DNA of 64,000 nucleotides from Ga0077527 sp032128415. GTDB taxonomy: Bacteria; Pseudomonadota; Gammaproteobacteria; Burkholderiales; SG8-41. Below, piece by piece: positions 44,900 to 53,071 of the stretch. A program made the position numbers and the translations under genes. The stretch lies in NCBI GenBank assembly GCA_032128415.1, contig JAQBGW010000004.1:1-64000 (forward strand). The letters run 5' to 3'. The notes below the pieces were generated by a model. The model was not told where the DNA came from and did no database searches. It was given only the letters and a program-made list of their open reading frames with translations. Position 1 is the first letter of the stretch, and each line of letters begins with the position of its first letter.

Positions 44900-45268
44900 C
44901 TACGCTGCGGCGACTGTGGCCGGGCTGCCGAGCGCGGCCAGGGCGTCGGGGGTGGTGGTGTATATCTCGTATACCAGATGGAAGTGGCTGATTTCAAATA
45001 TTTCCTGCACCAGCGGCTGCATCTGCGCGACGGCGATGCGGCCGCCACGAGCGCGCGCCTGTTTGGCGGCGATCATGAAAATGCGCAGGCCGGCACTGCT
45101 GATGTATTCAAGCCCGGCGAGGTCGAACACGACGCCGACACCGCCGGCGCGACATTTCGCCAGATGCGGATTCAGGGCATTGTGGAAAGCGGCCGCGTTC
45201 AGGTGGTCAATGCGGCCCCGAACCGCAACGATAACGACATTGTCCTGGATTTCGACGCCGAGTTCCAT
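44900..45268 (-). CDS. STAS-domain anti-sigma factor antagonist
   Basis: The 122-residue protein is one STAS domain: VRGRIDHLNAAAFHNAL, and the phosphorylatable Ser in LEYISSAGLRIFM, the usual SpoIIAA/RsbV motif. It would be phosphorylated by the RsbW-like kinase at 40211 and dephosphorylated by the PP2C protein. It stands 20 bases upstream of the hydrolase and begins the three-gene unit. Confidence 0.9.
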   Translation of the reverse strand: MELGVEIQDNVVIVAVRGRIDHLNAAAFHNALNPHLAKCRAGGVGVVFDLAGLEYISSAGLRIFMIAAKQARARGGRIAVAQMQPLVQEIFEISHFHLVYEIYTTTPDALAALGSPATVAAA

Positions 45269-45332
45269 CCACCCTCCTTGTACCGAAAGTGTAACTCATG
45301 GCCCGGCCGGATTGCAGGGGTTAAGCGGCCCC

Positions 45333-46490
45333 TTAACGCAACCGCAATAACGCCTGCTCGAGATCGGCGATCAGGTCCACCGGATCTTCGAGCCCGATGT
45401 GCAGGCGGATCGTCGGTCCGCCGGGATTCCATGGTGTGGCCGAGCGGACTTTCTCCGGGCGCGGCGCGGTCACCAGACTCTCAAAGCCGCCCCAACTGGA
45501 ACCAATGCCGAACAGCTTGAGCGCATTGACAAAAGCTGCAACTTGCAGGCGCTCCGCCGGACGCAGAATGACGCCAAACAGCGACGCTGCACCATCGAAA
45601 TCGCGCTTCCAGATCGCATGGCCGGGGTCATTCTCCAGCGCTGGATACAGCACGCGCTGCACTTCAGGATGTTTCTGCAGCCAGCGCGCCACGGTCAGTG
45701 CGCTGGCCATCTGCTGCTTCATGCGCACCCCGATGGTGCGGAAGCCGCGTAACGCCAGGAAGCAGTCGTCGGGGCTGACGCAATAGCCGTAATCGGCCAC
45801 TGCGTGGCGCACCGGCAGCCAGTATTTTTGGTTGGTGACGATGACGCCCATCAGCACATCGGAGTGGCCGACGATGTATTTGGTTGCGGCGTGTATGGAG
45901 ACATCAACGCCGCGCTCGAAAGAGCGGAAAAAATACGGCGTACCCCAGGTGGTGTCCGCCAGCACCGGAATGTTGTGGGCATGCGCCACCGCGGCGATGG
46001 CGGGTATGTCCTGCATTTCGAACGTCAGCGATCCCGGCGTTTCACAGAACACGGCTTTGGTATTGGGTTTGATCCGTTTGGCGATTCCAGCACCTATTAG
46101 CGGATCGTAATATTCAACATCGACACCATTGCGACGTAACTGGCGCTCGCAGAAAATTCGCGTCGGCGCATAGGTGCTGTCGGTCATCAGCAGGTGATCG
46201 CCGCTCTTGACGAACGCACACAGCGCCGCGGTGATCGCGGCCAAGCCGGACGGCACGGCCACAGCCTGATGACCACCTTCCATTCCGGCCACAGCTTCCT
46301 CGAAGGCGAATGTCGTGGGAGTGCCGTGAATGCCATAGCGCATGCTTTTGAAATCATCGGGATCGCGGTTTTCGAACGCTTCGAGGTTGGGAAAAATCAC
46401 CGTCGAGGTGCGGTACACCGGGGTGTTGACGGTGCCGTGGGTCTGCGCCGGGTTGCGGCCGATGTGCGTCAGCAGGGTGTCTTTTTTCAT
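45333..46490 (-). CDS. metC: Cystathionine beta-lyase
   Basis: The 385-residue PLP enzyme has VYRTSTVIFPNLEAF, YGIHGTPTTFAFEEAVAGMEGG (PLP-phosphate contacts), ADTTWGTPYFF, the lysine in SIHAATKYIVGHSDVLMG, and the ending WGGFESL with PTIRLHIGLEDPVDLI. These fit MetC, which splits cystathionine to homocysteine, ammonia and pyruvate in methionine synthesis. Other gamma-family enzymes share much of this. It is 65 bases upstream of the STAS gene. Confidence 0.85.
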   Translation of the reverse strand: MKKDTLLTHIGRNPAQTHGTVNTPVYRTSTVIFPNLEAFENRDPDDFKSMRYGIHGTPTTFAFEEAVAGMEGGHQAVAVPSGLAAITAALCAFVKSGDHLLMTDSTYAPTRIFCERQLRRNGVDVEYYDPLIGAGIAKRIKPNTKAVFCETPGSLTFEMQDIPAIAAVAHAHNIPVLADTTWGTPYFFRSFERGVDVSIHAATKYIVGHSDVLMGVIVTNQKYWLPVRHAVADYGYCVSPDDCFLALRGFRTIGVRMKQQMASALTVARWLQKHPEVQRVLYPALENDPGHAIWKRDFDGAASLFGVILRPAERLQVAAFVNALKLFGIGSSWGGFESLVTAPRPEKVRSATPWNPGGPTIRLHIGLEDPVDLIADLEQALLRLR

Positions 46491-46677
46491 GGAAGGTTTG
46501 GTTTTTTTACGATATGGACTGCAACCGCCGCATTGTGCGCGAGCGACAACGGCGGAGCAATATGAATGTCAAAGTTTTGCGCGCAAATAAGCGCCTAATT
46601 GCGTTATCCTAGCCGCTATTCCAACCGAGGAGCGAGCGATCCGCAGCGGTATTCAGCATGCGGAGCGCGGGAACATC

Positions 46678-49002
46678 ATGGATCAACATCAACATCAACA
46701 TCAACATTTATTCGATGTCGGCGGCACCCATGTGTCCCGCCTGGAAGACCTGCGGCTGATCAAGGGCGAGGGTTGTTATGCCGCTGACTGGAACCTGCCC
46801 AATCAGGCGCACGCTTCATTTCTGCGTGCAGACCGGGCTCACGCGAAAATTGTCTCGATCAATGTGGATGCCGCGCGCAAGGCGAAAGGCGTGCTGGGTG
46901 TCTATACCGGCGAAGATGCGGTGCGTGTAGGCCATGTCAAGCCGTTGAGCATGCTGACTTTTGCCGGCAAGGACGGCAAGAAGGCGCTTATTCCGGAGCG
47001 CCCGACGCTGGCGCACGGGCGGGTGCGTTTCGTTGGCGATCTGGTGGCGATGGTAGTTGCGGAAACTGAGTTGCAGGCGCAGGACGCTGCGGAACTGATC
47101 GAAGTTGAATATGAAGATTTGCCGGTGGTGGTTGCTGCGGAGTCTGCGCTGGCGGCCGGCGCCATTCAATTGCATGACAACGTGCCTGGCAATCTGTCTT
47201 TTGAGCAGGAGGCCGGTGATGCGGCGGCAACAACGGCTGCGTTCGCCAAGGCTGCACACGTCACCAAACTGAAACTCGATTGCACACGTGTGGCGCCCAA
47301 TCCGATGGAGCCGCGCGCCTGCCTCGTTGCGTACGATGCGGGATCGGAATCGTACACGGTGCATGTGCCGGTGCAGGGCATCAACATGATGCGCATGCAA
47401 CTGGTGGCGTATGTCGGCGTGCCCGAAGACAAAATCAAGGTGGTGGCGCGCGACGTCGGTGGCGGCTTCGGCCAGCGCAGCATTGCCTACCCTGAGTATT
47501 GCACGGCGATGATGGCAGCAAAGGCCCTGGGTCGCCCGGTGAAATGGGTATCCACACGCAGCGAAGCATTCATGGCGGATTCGCATGGTCGCGCCAATTA
47601 CATCACTGCGGAACTGGCACTCGACAAGGACGGCACTTTCCTGGCCATGCGCCTCGATTGGATCGCCGATCTCGGCGCGTATCTGCACCCGGCCGGGCCG
47701 GTGAGCCCGATGCGTAATCCGGTGACCTGCCTGAATGGCGTTTACAAAACGCCGGCATTGTTTGGTCGTTGGCGCGTGGTGTTGACCAACACCGCGCCGG
47801 TATCGGCATATCGCGGCGCAGCGCGCCCTGAGATTGCCTATACCATCGAGCGCCTGGTCGATGAGGCGGCGGCGCAAATGAAAATCGATCCGGCAGAAAT
47901 CCGCCGGCGCAATTTCATTCCGCCCGAGGCATTTCCGTACAAAACGCCGACCGGCTCGGTCTATGACATTGCTGATTTTCCCGGCGTGCTGGAGAAGGCG
48001 CTGAAGCTGGCCGACGTCCAGGGCTTTGCCCAGCGTCGTGCCGAATCAGAAAAGCGCGGCATGCTGCGCGGGCTGGGCCTGTCCACGGTGATCGAGAATT
48101 CCGGCGCCGGCATGTTCCCCAAGGACGAAGTGCTGCTCGAGGTGGCGACCGACGGCAAGGTTGCGGCTTATTCGATTTCGCATTCGCAGGGCCAGGGCCA
48201 TGAGACCACGTTCGCGCAGATCATCGGCGATGCGCTGGGCATACCCGCTGAACGCATCACGCTGCGGCAGGGCATCGCTGAAAAAGGGTTGATCGGCAAT
48301 CACACCGGCGGCTCGCGCACCATCGTCGGCGCCGGTACGGTGTGTCATATTGCTGCAAAAAAACTGATTGAACACGCCACGCCGCTGGCCGCAGAGCAGC
48401 TTGGGGTGGAGCCCTCGCAAGTGGCGTATGCCAAAGGTGAATTCCAGTCCAAGGATTCCGACAAGAAGATCACGCTGGGCGAGCTGGCAGCGAAAAAACC
48501 GCTGAGCGTGACCGGCGAAGGCAAATTCGGTTCGACCTTCCCCAATGGCTGTCACATCGCTGAACTGGAAATCGATCCGCAGACCGGTGTGACGCAAATG
48601 AAGTCTTATGTAACCGTTGACGACTGCGGCACGGTGATCAACCACACCATTGTTGAAGGCCAGATGCACGGCGCAGTGGCGCAGGGTTGGGGACAGATCT
48701 TCGGCGAGAACGTGGTTTACGACCCGGAGACCGGGCAATTGCTGACCGGTAGCTTCATGGATTACGCGATGCCGAAAGCCGGCTGGATCAGCGACATACA
48801 CATCGCTGATCACACCACGTTCGGCACCATCAGCCCACTGGGTGTGAAGGGCATGGGCGAATCGGGTTGCACCGCGTCATTGGGTGCGCTGACCAATGCG
48901 GTGATGAACGCGCTGCGGCCACTAGGCGTGCCGCCGCTCGACATGCCGCTGACGGCGCACAAGCTGTGGCAGGCGATCACCTCTGCGAAGAAAGGAAACT
49001 GA
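46678..49002 (+). CDS. Xanthine dehydrogenase-family molybdopterin-binding (large) subunit
   Basis: A 774-residue CoxL/XdhB-type subunit. Mo-cofactor motifs are present: VGGGFGQRSIAYPEYC, then AYRGAARPEIAYTIERLVDEAA, then KGMGESGCTASLGAL near the C-terminus with the catalytic Glu. The AYRGAARPE loop rules out the CO-dehydrogenase (form I) sequence AYRCSFR, so this hydroxylates an organic substrate. Oddly the N-terminus is MDQHQHQHQHLFDVGG: four CAACAT units encode alternating Gln-His. FAD and 2Fe-2S subunits follow immediately. Confidence 0.9.
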   Translation: MDQHQHQHQHLFDVGGTHVSRLEDLRLIKGEGCYAADWNLPNQAHASFLRADRAHAKIVSINVDAARKAKGVLGVYTGEDAVRVGHVKPLSMLTFAGKDGKKALIPERPTLAHGRVRFVGDLVAMVVAETELQAQDAAELIEVEYEDLPVVVAAESALAAGAIQLHDNVPGNLSFEQEAGDAAATTAAFAKAAHVTKLKLDCTRVAPNPMEPRACLVAYDAGSESYTVHVPVQGINMMRMQLVAYVGVPEDKIKVVARDVGGGFGQRSIAYPEYCTAMMAAKALGRPVKWVSTRSEAFMADSHGRANYITAELALDKDGTFLAMRLDWIADLGAYLHPAGPVSPMRNPVTCLNGVYKTPALFGRWRVVLTNTAPVSAYRGAARPEIAYTIERLVDEAAAQMKIDPAEIRRRNFIPPEAFPYKTPTGSVYDIADFPGVLEKALKLADVQGFAQRRAESEKRGMLRGLGLSTVIENSGAGMFPKDEVLLEVATDGKVAAYSISHSQGQGHETTFAQIIGDALGIPAERITLRQGIAEKGLIGNHTGGSRTIVGAGTVCHIAAKKLIEHATPLAAEQLGVEPSQVAYAKGEFQSKDSDKKITLGELAAKKPLSVTGEGKFGSTFPNGCHIAELEIDPQTGVTQMKSYVTVDDCGTVINHTIVEGQMHGAVAQGWGQIFGENVVYDPETGQLLTGSFMDYAMPKAGWISDIHIADHTTFGTISPLGVKGMGESGCTASLGALTNAVMNALRPLGVPPLDMPLTAHKLWQAITSAKKGN
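46684..46707 (+). repeat. Four tandem CAACAT units encoding (Gln-His)4
   Basis: Four perfect six-base units directly follow codons Met-Asp of the Mo-hydroxylase large subunit. They are in frame and could expand or shrink by slippage. Confidence 0.9.
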
Positions 49003-49004
49003 AC

Positions 49005-49808
49005 ATGTACGCGTTTCAATATCGCAAGGCCAGTTCGCTGAAAGAGGCGGGTGAACTCCTCGTCAAGGATGCCGACGCCAAGCCCATGTCTGGCGGCATG
49101 ACACTGCTCCCGACGATTAAAGCCAGGCTCGCGCAACCTACGCAACTTATTGATATTTCAGGACTTTCTGAATTATCCGGGATTGAAGTCAAAGGCGGCG
49201 AGCTGATCATCGGCGCTGCCACACGGCATCAGCAGGTGGCGAGTTCGAAAGTCGTGCGCGATGCCTTGCCGGCGCTGGCTGATCTTGCAGCCCACATCGC
49301 CGATCCGCAGGTGCGCAATCGCGGCACGCTCGGCGGGTCGGTCGCCAACAACGATCCTGCTGCCGATTATCCGGCGGCGGTGCTGGGCCTCAATGCAAAA
49401 ATCATCACCAACAAACGTGAAATCGCTGCGGACGATTTTTTCCAGGGCATGTTTGCCACGGCGCTGGAGGCCGGCGAACTGATTGTGCGCATTGCGTTTC
49501 CGCTGCCGAAAAAAGCGGCGTATGCCAAGTTCCCGCATCCGGCTTCGGGTTATGCGATGGCCGGCGTGTTCATCGCGCAGACCGCGGCAGGCGTGCGCGT
49601 GGCGGTGACCGGGGCGGGCTCCGGTGTGTTTCGCTGGAGCGATGCTGAAGCGGCACTGATGAAGAGCATGGATCCGACGGCGCTGGCCAAGTTGACGGTG
49701 GCGACCGACGATCTGAACGAAGACATCCACGGCACGCGAGAATACCGTGCGCAACTGGTCAAAGTCATGGCGGGCCGCGCAGCGGCAACCATCGCCGGAA
49801 AAAACTGA
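49005..49808 (+). CDS. FAD-binding (medium) subunit of the Mo-hydroxylase
   Basis: The 267-residue protein has KPMSGGMTLLPTIKARL and RNRGTLGGSVANNDPAADYPAAVLGL, the FAD pyrophosphate motifs of CoxM/XdhA-type subunits, and a C-terminal CO_deh_flav_C domain. ATG 49005 follows AAAGGAAAC. It passes electrons from the FeS subunit to NAD or another acceptor. Confidence 0.9.
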   Translation: MYAFQYRKASSLKEAGELLVKDADAKPMSGGMTLLPTIKARLAQPTQLIDISGLSELSGIEVKGGELIIGAATRHQQVASSKVVRDALPALADLAAHIADPQVRNRGTLGGSVANNDPAADYPAAVLGLNAKIITNKREIAADDFFQGMFATALEAGELIVRIAFPLPKKAAYAKFPHPASGYAMAGVFIAQTAAGVRVAVTGAGSGVFRWSDAEAALMKSMDPTALAKLTVATDDLNEDIHGTREYRAQLVKVMAGRAAATIAGKN

Positions 49809-49820
49809 GGAAGACGGAAC

Positions 49821-50288
49821 ATGGCCAAAATAAAAATGACGGTAAACGGCAAGCAATGCACGGGTGAAGTGGAAGACCGTGTGCTGCTGGTAAATTTTCT
49901 GCGCGACTCGCTGAACCTCACCGGCACCCATGTCGGCTGTGATACCAGCCAGTGCGGCGCCTGCACCGTGCATGTCGATGGCCGCGCGGTGAAATCCTGC
50001 ACCATGCTCGCGGTGCAGGCCGATGGCGCCGACGTGGTGACCATCGAAGGCATGGCGAAAAACGGCAAGCTGCATCCGGTGCAACAGGCGTTCACCGAAT
50101 GCCACGCGCTGCAATGCGGCTTCTGCACGCCGGGCATGATCATGACCGTGGCGGCGCTGCTGAAAGACAATCCGCATCCGACCGATGACGAAATCGTGCA
50201 TGGGCTCGAAGGCAACATGTGCCGCTGCACGGGTTATCTGAACATCGTCAAGGCGGTGAAACAGGCGGCGGGGCTGCAGCACAAGTAA
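49821..50288 (+). CDS. 2Fe-2S (small) subunit of the Mo-hydroxylase
   Basis: The 155-residue protein carries both clusters: GCDTSQCGACTVHVDG with KSCTM (plant-type cluster), then CGFCTPGMIM and NMCRCTGYLNI (second cluster). Gene order L-M-S is common in proteobacterial CoxLMS-like sets. Start ATG 49821 follows GAGGAAGACGG. Confidence 0.92.
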   Translation: MAKIKMTVNGKQCTGEVEDRVLLVNFLRDSLNLTGTHVGCDTSQCGACTVHVDGRAVKSCTMLAVQADGADVVTIEGMAKNGKLHPVQQAFTECHALQCGFCTPGMIMTVAALLKDNPHPTDDEIVHGLEGNMCRCTGYLNIVKAVKQAAGLQHK

Positions 50289-50336
50289 GCTAGTCCGCGT
50301 TCGCGGTATCCTTGCAGCGCAAGGAGAACCCGCATC

Positions 50337-51551
50337 ATGTCATCCACAACATCCCCATCCGCGCCCGGCCCGCTGGCCGGCGTGCGCGTCATCGAACTGG
50401 GTCAACTGATCGCCGGCCCCTTCTGTGGCAAGACGCTCGGCGATTTCGGCGCCGAAGTCATCAAGATCGAGCCGCCGGGCAAAGGCGACCCGCTGCGCAA
50501 GTGGCGGATGCTGAGAAACGGCAATTCGGTGTGGTGGGAAGTCCAGTCGCGCAACAAACAGTCGGTGACGCTCGATCTCAATCAGCCCGAAGGACAGGAC
50601 ATCCTGCGGCTGCTCGCGAAAGAAGCCGACGTGCTGATTGAGAATTTCCGCCCCGGCAAGATGGAGGAGTGGGGCCTCGGTTATGAGGATCTGAAAAAAA
50701 TCAATCCACGGTTGGTGATGGCGCGCATCTCCGGCTACGGTCAGGATGGCCCGTACCGCGACCGTCCCGGTTTCGGCATCATCGCCGAATCGATGGGCGG
50801 ACTGCGCTATCTGACCGGCGAACCGGGGCGGGTGCCGGTGCGGGTCGGCGTATCCATCGGCGATACGCTGGCGGCGCTGCACGGTGTCATCGGCATTTTG
50901 ATGGCGCTGTATCACCGGGATACAAAACCAAACGGCGCAGGCCAGGTCATCGACATCGCGTTGTACGAAAGTGTCTTCAACTGCATGGAAAGTCTGCTGC
51001 CGGAATTCAGCGCCTTCGGCGCGGTGCGCGAAGCGGCGGGCAGCGCATTGCCGGGCATCGTGCCGTCGAATGCATACCCATGCCGCGACGGCTGGATCCT
51101 CATCGGTGGCAACGGCGACGGCATATTCAAGCGCTTGATGAATGCCATCGCCCGTGATGATCTGGGCACAGCGCCGGATCTGGGTTCCAACGACGGCCGC
51201 GTCAAACGTGTAGCCGACATCGACGGCGCGATCACTGCATGGACCAGAGCGCGCGACAAGGCCGACGCGCTGAAAATCCTAGCCTCACACGATGTGCCAT
51301 CAGGTGCGATCTTTTCGATTGCCGACATCGTGGCCGATGCGCAATACCGGGCGCGCGATATGATTCTCGACATCACCACCCGCGACGGCTACCAAGTTGA
51401 CGTGCCGGGCATCGTGCCCAAACTTTCAGCCACGCCCGGCGGCATCCGCAACACCGCGCCGCGGCTGGGCGAAGACACCGAGGCGGTTCTGCAGCGCGCC
51501 GGCGTGAAGGCGGAGACCATCGCCGATCTGCGGGCGAAGGGGGTAATCTAA
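50337..51551 (+). CDS. CaiB/BaiF (class III) CoA-transferase 1
   Basis: The 404-residue protein has the family start LAGVRVIELGQLIAGPFCGKTLGDFGAEVIKIEPP, SRNKQSVTLDLNQPEG, LIENFRPGKMEEWGL and the catalytic Asp region YRDRPGFGIIAESMGG. It moves CoA between organic acids. AAGGAGAA precedes the ATG. Another copy of the family is at 56401. It probably activates the island's substrate. Confidence 0.9.
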   Translation: MSSTTSPSAPGPLAGVRVIELGQLIAGPFCGKTLGDFGAEVIKIEPPGKGDPLRKWRMLRNGNSVWWEVQSRNKQSVTLDLNQPEGQDILRLLAKEADVLIENFRPGKMEEWGLGYEDLKKINPRLVMARISGYGQDGPYRDRPGFGIIAESMGGLRYLTGEPGRVPVRVGVSIGDTLAALHGVIGILMALYHRDTKPNGAGQVIDIALYESVFNCMESLLPEFSAFGAVREAAGSALPGIVPSNAYPCRDGWILIGGNGDGIFKRLMNAIARDDLGTAPDLGSNDGRVKRVADIDGAITAWTRARDKADALKILASHDVPSGAIFSIADIVADAQYRARDMILDITTRDGYQVDVPGIVPKLSATPGGIRNTAPRLGEDTEAVLQRAGVKAETIADLRAKGVI

Positions 51552-51585
51552 TAAATGTCAATTAAAACAAATACTTATGAATTAT

Positions 51586-51671
51586 CGTCATTCCGGACGC
51601 GCAAAGCGCGATCCGGAATCCAGCAACGGACCGTGGCAAATTCCTGGATTCCGGTTTTCGCCGGAATGACG
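51586..51671. repeat. Dispersed palindromic repeat (CGTCATTCCGG ... CCGGAATGACG)
   Basis: An inverted pair CGTCATTCCGG / CCGGAATGACG bounds a nested second pair (GGAATCCAG / CTGGATTCC) in the gap before the VOC gene. Repeats with this sequence are common in proteobacterial genomes, where they often end transcripts or form mRNA hairpins. Confidence 0.7.
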
Positions 51672-51694
51672 ACTATGGCAACGGAGTACCAACC

Positions 51695-52072
51695 ATGATC
51701 GACCATCTCGACCACTTTGTAATGACCACCGCGCAGCCCGAAGAAACGATTCGCTTCTACACCGGGGTACTGGGCATGACGCTCGAACATTTTGGTGAAG
51801 GCCGCCGTGCGCTGAAATTTGGCAAGCAGAAAATCAACATCCACTTGAAGGGCAGGGAATACGAACCCAAGGCGCATGCGCCGGGCGTCGGCACGCTGGA
51901 TTTCTGTTTTATTGCATCAGTGCCGCTGGATGACGTCATTGCTCGACTGAAGCAGCACAACGTCAAGATCATCGAAGGGCCGGTGAACAAGACCGGGGCG
52001 ATGGGGGCGATACGGTCGGTTTATTGCCGGGATCCTGATTTGAATCTGGTGGAGGTTTCGGTATACGTCTGA
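51695..52072 (+). CDS. VOC family protein
   Basis: The 125-residue protein opens MIDHLDHFVMTTAQPEETIRFY and closes YCRDPDLNLVEVSVYV, the beta-alpha-beta halves with the metal Glu (VEV). It contains FGKQKINIHLKGREYEP, like small glyoxalase/dioxygenase-fold proteins in catabolic islands. Activity not known. Confidence 0.85.
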   Translation: MIDHLDHFVMTTAQPEETIRFYTGVLGMTLEHFGEGRRALKFGKQKINIHLKGREYEPKAHAPGVGTLDFCFIASVPLDDVIARLKQHNVKIIEGPVNKTGAMGAIRSVYCRDPDLNLVEVSVYV

Positions 52073-52149
52073 TCCGGCGCGCGGCGGTTGACGCAGGGCA
52101 GTCAGCGGCTTAGCATCCCTGTATCTCATTTGTAGTACAGGAGCTGGCC

Positions 52150-52428
52150 ATGGCGGTTTCACTGAGAATCCCGGAAAAAATAAAACGCCGCGTCGAAAAG
52201 CTGGCACAGGCGCGCGACACTACCGCGCATGCGTTCATGGTGGAGGCCATTGAGGAGCGCCTGCTGGCCGAGGAGACCCGCGCCGAATACCATGCCGAAG
52301 CGACGGCCCGGCTTGCGCGCATGAAAAAAACCGGCAAAGGAATTCCGGCAGCGGAAGTGTTCGATTACCTGCGCGAGCGTGTGCAGGGGAAATCCGCCAC
52401 ACGGCCAAAGGCACGCAAGATCGCATGA
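52150..52428 (+). CDS. Ribbon-helix-helix antitoxin
   Basis: The 92-residue basic protein starts MAVSLRIPEKIKRRVEKLAQAR then TTAHAFMVEAIEERLL, a ribbon-helix-helix DNA-binding domain of the CopG/ParD type, with a C-terminal toxin-binding tail. It overlaps the toxin gene (ATGA) and would repress the pair's own promoter. Confidence 0.8.
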   Translation: MAVSLRIPEKIKRRVEKLAQARDTTAHAFMVEAIEERLLAEETRAEYHAEATARLARMKKTGKGIPAAEVFDYLRERVQGKSATRPKARKIA

Positions 52429-52721
52429 TCATCTTTTCCGAGGAGGCACTTGCCGACCTCGAAAAGATTTTTGAGTTCAATGTCGAGCGTGATCCTGTCG
52501 TCGCGCTGGATCATATCGACAAGATACAGTCCGCGGTGACGGTGCTTGAAGTGCACCCGGAAATCGGCAGGCGGGTTGCTGCAGGTTCGCCGCTGCGGGA
52601 ACTGGTGATCTCCCGCGGGCAGGCAGGCTACATCGCGCTCTATGAGTATTCACCCGCGGCAAACCGGATTCGCATCCTCGCCGTGCGTCATCAGCGCGAA
52701 GCGGGATACATGATCGAATAG
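52425..52721 (+). CDS. ParE/RelE-family toxin
   Basis: The 98-residue protein has the ParE layout: IIFSEEALADLEKIFEF, AVTVLEVHPEIGRRV, and the C-terminal IRILAVRHQREAGY. ParE toxins poison gyrase and RelE toxins cleave mRNA; sequence favours the ParE branch. Fully intact, paired with the antitoxin upstream. Confidence 0.85.
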   Translation: MIIFSEEALADLEKIFEFNVERDPVVALDHIDKIQSAVTVLEVHPEIGRRVAAGSPLRELVISRGQAGYIALYEYSPAANRIRILAVRHQREAGYMIE

Positions 52722-53071
52722 GTCGGGCTGTCTGCACAATCCTGCCGCCAATCGAGAGCCCAAGGAGCTGGATGGGACCATTCATCTATCGTCACAGAAT
52801 AAAGAATTGTCAACCCGACCCTTTCTACGCTGGATGCAAACCCGCCTTTGAAACAGCGGACCGACGGATTTCCGCATGCAATCTTGATCTAGAGTGCAAA
52901 TTGCATATGAACCGAGGCTATTAAAAAGTGTTTACAAAACAAATGCTTATGATGCTCATGCCTCGCTCCACGCGGTTCCCTCGGTAGCTTCGTCCCACAC
53001 CGCGCACAAAACATGTCTTTGGACCCACCGGCCGCCGCAATCCTGACACCGCCACAACTCGCAATACCTCA
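52722..53071. other. Gene-free stretch, AT-richer than surroundings
   Basis: No frame longer than about 30 codons has coding character here. It contains a 17-base element (AAAACAAATGCTTATGA at 52936) that matches 51564-51580 at 16 of 17 positions. No transposase, tRNA or clear terminator is seen. Confidence 0.5.

Noticed and set aside
46684..46707. Vector-derived His tag
   Set aside because: The tract is Gln-His alternating, made of CAACAT units, in native context with normal upstream sequence.
46816..47877. 353-codon frame antisense to the Mo-hydroxylase
   Set aside because: Product is His/Arg-rich with no domains, and the plus strand has Mo-cofactor motifs.
46678..50288. CO dehydrogenase (coxLMS)
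   Set aside because: The active-site loop reads AYRGAARPE, not the AYRCSFR of true CO dehydrogenase.
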